DNA of 8,860 bases from CAYJOG01 sp964371695 [NCBI: uncultured bacterium] (lineage in GTDB: Bacteria; CAYJOG01). The notes under the pieces were generated by a model, which had not been told where the DNA came from, made no database searches, and saw only the letters and a list, made by a program, of their open reading frames with translations. Every line of letters starts with the position of its first letter. The first letter of the stretch is position 1. The position numbers and the translations under genes are program-made. The DNA lies in assembly GCA_964371695.1 (NCBI GenBank), contig CAYJOG010000086.1:1-8860 (forward strand), written 5' to 3'. This document shows, one piece after another, positions 6,686 to 8,860 of this stretch.

Positions 6686-7501
6686 ATGGCGAAAAAGAGC
6701 GAAAAAGTAATCCGACAACCGCTGCGGGTGCTGCTGGTGGGCAGCGCCGGGCGCATGGGCGAAGAGGTCATCCGCACACTGGCGCACGAAAAGGACTTGG
6801 TGCTTGCGGGCGCGGTGGACCCGGCCACGGCGGCCAAACCCGCCGCCCCCGGCGTGCTCACCCGCGCCACGGTGGCCGAGGCCCTGGCCAAAGACGGCCC
6901 CTTTGACGTGGCGCTGGACCTCACCAACCCCGAAGCCCTCATGCACAACGCACCGGGCATCATCAAGGCGGGTGTGCCCCTGGTGGTGGGCACCAGCGGC
7001 AACGACGCCCCGCGCCTGAAGCGTCTGCAAAAACTTGTCGCGGGCCACCCCCAATCGGCGGTGTGGGTGGTGCCCAACTTTGCCGTGGGGGCGGTGCTGA
7101 TGATGCGCTTTGCCGAAATGGCCGCCCGCGTGATGCCCCATGTCGAGATTGTGTAATATCACCACGACCGCAAGCAGGACTACCCCAGCGGCACGGCGCT
7201 GGCCACGGCGGGGCGTCTGCTGAAGGCCAACCCCAAGCTGCGCATGGACAGCCCCGACCGCGTGGCCCATCTGGAAGGCGCACGGGGCGGCGCGCTGGGG
7301 AACGTGAAGATCCACGCCGTGCGTCTGCCCGGCTATGTGGCGAGCCAGGAGGTGCTTTTTGGCGGCACCGCCCAGGTGTTGAAAATCCGTCACGACACAC
7401 TGCACCGCGAAGCCTTCATGCCCGGCGTGATGCTGGCCCTGCGCCACGGCGCCACGCTCAGGGGTTTTCACATGGGGCTGGAACTGGCCCTGGGGGTGTG
7501 A
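6686..7501 (+). pseudogene. dapB: 4-hydroxy-tetrahydrodipicolinate reductase with an internal stop
   Basis: DapB performs the NAD(P)H-dependent reduction in the diaminopimelate/lysine pathway. Across 6686-7501 one frame gives 271 residues, a normal DapB length, except for TAA at codon 157 (7154-7156). Before it lie the nucleotide-binding GSAGRMG (19-25), LDLTNPEAL, VVGTSG (100-105) and PNFAVGAVLMM (130-140). After it, in the same frame, follow the substrate and catalytic motif HHDRK (159-163), then PSGTAL, and a normal C-terminal domain ending GLELALGV-TGA. Family members usually have Glu two residues before this HH, so GAA to TAA by one substitution is the simplest explanation. As written, only 156 residues are made and the catalytic part is lost. 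No second lesion or frameshift is visible, so this is a recent mutation, a sequencing error or readthrough. A separate restart at ATG 7244 would lack the nucleotide-binding half. Confidence 0.88.
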
Positions 7502-7509
7502 GGGGGGGC

Positions 7510-7529
7510 TGGTGGGTTGGTCCCCACCA
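7510..7529. repeat. short hairpin after dapB
   Basis: tggtggg (7510-7516) and cccacca (7523-7529) form a perfect seven-base stem with a six-base loop, nine bases after the dapB TGA. There is no T-run downstream, so termination by this alone is doubtful. Confidence 0.45.
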
Positions 7530-7542
7530 CGCTTGAAACCAA

Positions 7543-7616
7543 CGGCGACGAGGGCGTCGCCGTTACTCCGTGAAGGTGATCGCCATGGGCGGGACACCCA
7601 CGCTGTGCCAGCCCTA
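7543..7616. repeat. two hairpin repeats of the TAC-tail family
   Basis: The first hairpin has cggcgacg (7543-7550) and cgtcgccg (7555-7562) arms around aggg, then ttactc. This is the same design as 4206-4231 with paired base changes. The second element (7585-7616) begins atgggcggga and ends gcccta; it aligns loosely with 4249-4279, which begins atggcgggga and also ends gcccta. The TAG stop of the minus-strand PqqD-like gene (7616-7614) is read from this final CTA. Confidence 0.55.
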
Positions 7617-7904
7617 CCCGCTTTCCTCCACCAGTCCCATGGCCAGAAGGTCGGTGAGCAACTGGGTGATGTCCTCTTCGATTTGTTCCAGCGGGGCGTC
7701 GAATTCGTCGAACAGGGTGGCGGCGATGGCCTTGCCGGTGTGGCCTTCGCCCAACAGCGTCCAGGCGCGGGAACCGGCCGGGTTGAGGTAGTAATACACG
7801 TCGGCCTGAAGGTCCAGCAGAATGGTTTCGCCCTCCAGTTCGCGGCAGCTCACCCGGTCGGTTTTGGGTTTCAGGTGTTTGTCCAGCATGGTGGCGGTGG
7901 CCAT
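7614..7904 (-). CDS. stand-alone PqqD-family (RRE) protein
   Basis: This 96-residue protein fits the PqqD family, small winged-helix-like domains that bind leader peptides of ribosomally made peptides and present them to modifying enzymes. The match is the whole-length pattern RVSCRELEGETILLDLQAD (17-35), then YYYLNPAGSRAWTLLGEGHT (37-56), and a helical end TQLLTDLLAMGLVEE. Length is typical of the family. ATG 7904 lies three bases after the stop of the exported-protein gene, so they should be co-transcribed and probably translationally coupled; ATG 7889 (codon 6) is an alternative start. No pqqA-like precursor, radical SAM enzyme or peptidase is visible here. Many PqqD-like proteins occur outside PQQ clusters with unknown roles, so I give no symbol. 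Its TAG stop lies in a repeat tail. Confidence 0.82.
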   Translation of the reverse strand: MATATMLDKHLKPKTDRVSCRELEGETILLDLQADVYYYLNPAGSRAWTLLGEGHTGKAIAATLFDEFDAPLEQIEEDITQLLTDLLAMGLVEESG

Positions 7905-7907
7905 GGC

Positions 7908-8681
7908 TCAGTGGTTTTTGGCCGGTGGTTTGGCGGTGTTTTTGACCGGATTCTTGCGGGCGGCTTCGAAGAGTTTTTTGTAATGCACGAGGTCGGCGGG
8001 CGGGGGTTCCTTGTCGTTCATGCGGGTGTAATTTTCCTTCAGCGTCACGGTCATCATCTGATGGGCGTATTTCACGATTTTTTTCACGTCCTCATCGGGC
8101 AGGTCCAGCACGTCCACCTTTTTGGTCTTGAGGTTGGTGATGGTGACCACGCCGTCTCCAAATCGCGTGTTGGTGAGAAAATCGCTGTTTTTCAGGCGGA
8201 AGCCGTCCAGCCGTTTGATGGCCTTGTTGTCCAGCCCCGCCGCCGAGCCATAGGCGTTGAGCACGCCCCCCAAAAGCACAAAGGCGATGTCAATGTCATC
8301 CGCCGCCAGTTGTTTGCCCACGCCCATCAGGGTGAGCAGCTTGCTGAACAGGCCAAACAGCTTGTTGCTGCTGTAATCGGTGATGTTGTAATAGGTGCTC
8401 ACTGACACGGGTTTGCCGTTTTTCAGCGTGAAGGTGGAGTATTCCGTGGCGGCGTCCTCCCACCGGCGCAGCATGGCGTTGGCCATGGGGGCGAAGCGCA
8501 CCATCAGGCCTGGGCTTACCTTCACCTCGGTGGCCACATATTTCAGCAGGTCCACGGTGTATTGCTCGGGCCGGTGAACGCGTGTGAACGTGACCTTGGT
8601 GGGGGTGGCAGCGTCGGCGGTTGGCACAAGCAGGCTGAGCATAAAGGGGATGACGGCAAAAAACCGGAGAATTGTGTTCAC
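7908..8681 (-). CDS. exported protein of unknown function
   Basis: I do not recognise this family. I start it at GTG 8681 (257 residues) rather than the longer in-frame ATGs at 8729 or 8705. GTG begins a proper signal peptide (MNTILRFFAVIPFMLSLLVP..., likely cut after ADA, residue 24) and sits seven bases after TACAAT. The mature protein of about 233 residues starts ATPTKVTFTRVHRPEQYTVDLLKYV, is mixed alpha/beta, and has a hydrophobic middle (DIDIAFVLLGGVLNAYGS). No cysteine or catalytic motif is evident. The end is a basic, Pro/Asn-rich tail (ARKNPVKNTAKPPAKNH) likely to be disordered. It is probably periplasmic or secreted. Its only operon partner is the PqqD-like gene, three bases downstream. 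Whether the two products work together is unknown, since one is exported and the other is predicted cytoplasmic. Confidence 0.72.
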   Translation of the reverse strand: MNTILRFFAVIPFMLSLLVPTADAATPTKVTFTRVHRPEQYTVDLLKYVATEVKVSPGLMVRFAPMANAMLRRWEDAATEYSTFTLKNGKPVSVSTYYNITDYSSNKLFGLFSKLLTLMGVGKQLAADDIDIAFVLLGGVLNAYGSAAGLDNKAIKRLDGFRLKNSDFLTNTRFGDGVVTITNLKTKKVDVLDLPDEDVKKIVKYAHQMMTVTLKENYTRMNDKEPPPADLVHYKKLFEAARKNPVKNTAKPPAKNH

Positions 8682-8688
8682 GGGAACA

Positions 8689-8734
8689 ATTGTATCCCCA
8701 GCCATGCCGCGCAGGGAGTTATCGGCCAATTGGC
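8689..8734 (-). promoter_or_regulatory. -10-like box and upstream palindrome before the exported-protein gene
   Basis: TACAAT (8694-8689 on the minus strand) matches the -10 consensus at five of six positions and lies seven bases before GTG 8681. No convincing -35 is visible. A perfect ten-base palindrome, gccaattggc (8725-8734), is centred about 47 bases upstream of the expected transcript start, a position where an activator could bind; acaattgt (8686-8693) is a second, overlapping palindrome. Regulation by either is speculation. Confidence 0.35.
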
Positions 8735-8749
8735 AAGCAGGATTTGGTC

Positions 8750-8858
8750 AGCGCCTGTTTTTTTGAAAACAGGCGCTCGTGGACATAGATGTCCACGCCC
8801 GAAAACCGGAGCTTTGAAAAAGCGCAGGTTTTCGCCACGCCGAAGGGGCTTTGCCCCT
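8750..8858. other. array of four consecutive hairpins
   Basis: This gene-free stretch is almost entirely self-complementary. H1: agcgcctgtttt (8750-8761) pairs perfectly with 8766-8777, four-base loop. H2: cgtggacat (8778-8786) with atgtccacg (8789-8797), starting immediately after H1. H3: cgaaaacc (8800-8807) with ggttttcg (8827-8834), enclosing gcttt/aaagc (8811-8815 and 8819-8823) around gaa, with a symmetric gga/gca internal loop. H4: aggggc/gcccct (8844-8849 and 8853-8858) around ttt. It lies upstream of the minus-strand exported-protein promoter and may continue past the window edge. Candidates are a repeat array, the 3' region of a gene off the right edge, or a structured RNA. None of the stems is followed by a strong T-run in either direction. 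Confidence 0.6.
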
Positions 8859-8860
8859 GA

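Noticed and set aside
7154-7156. Reassigned TAA codon (alternative genetic code)
   Set aside because: All other genes here have no in-frame TAA, and reassignment of TAA alone is not known to me in bacteria. A single mutation or sequencing error is far simpler.
6605-7597. Minus-strand open frame of 330 codons opposite dapB
   Set aside because: I considered whether it might be the real gene, given the stop in dapB, but dapB motifs continue in frame on both sides of the stop, while this frame is His/Gly/Ala-rich shadow sequence.
7512-8405. Plus-strand open frame of 297 codons opposite the PqqD-like and exported-protein genes
   Set aside because: The minus-strand genes have a PqqD-family pattern and a signal peptide with tight spacing; this frame has neither a domain nor a plausible start context.

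Overview
This GC-rich window carries seven genes, and short hairpin repeats fill almost every gap between them. A large protein with outer-membrane beta-barrel character (ending in Phe) and three exported proteins point to a Gram-negative (diderm) bacterium. The housekeeping genes are clearly bacterial (RuvB, DapB, HD-GYP). I cannot place it in a phylum. The dense small repeats and unfamiliar surface proteins would suit an uncultured or little-studied lineage, but that is inference.

Layout. 1-281 is non-coding, with three hairpin repeats and a probable promoter. 282-3521 (+) encodes a 1079-residue outer-membrane-type protein. A small exported protein (3521-4117, +) overlaps its stop codon by one base, so the two probably form an operon. 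4118-4296 lies between convergent genes and holds a cluster of hairpin repeats. 4297-5427 (-) encodes an HD-GYP cyclic-di-GMP phosphodiesterase-like protein that lacks the first metal-binding histidine. 5428-5636 is a divergent promoter region. 5637-6671 (+) is ruvB, followed 14 bases later by dapB (6686-7501, +). dapB is interrupted by an in-frame TAA directly before its catalytic HH..K motif. 7502-7613 is another convergent gap with repeats. On the minus strand, an exported protein of unknown function (7908-8681) is followed after three bases by a stand-alone PqqD/RRE-like protein (7614-7904). 8750-8858 is a tight array of four consecutive hairpins with no gene.

How the parts relate. The barrel protein and its partner look like a two-protein envelope module. 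The exported protein plus PqqD-like protein is a second two-gene unit with no radical SAM or other RiPP enzyme in view. ruvB and dapB are housekeeping genes that appear to be merely adjacent. Several start codons lack a Shine-Dalgarno sequence and sit 6-7 bases after a TANNNT hexamer, suggesting leaderless transcripts. The HD-GYP gene instead has a clear AGGAGG.

The points most worth following are the dapB nonsense codon, the hairpin repeats with compensatory stem changes (whose tails supply stop codons to two genes), the right-end hairpin array, the altered HD-GYP metal site, and the two uncharacterised exported-protein operons.
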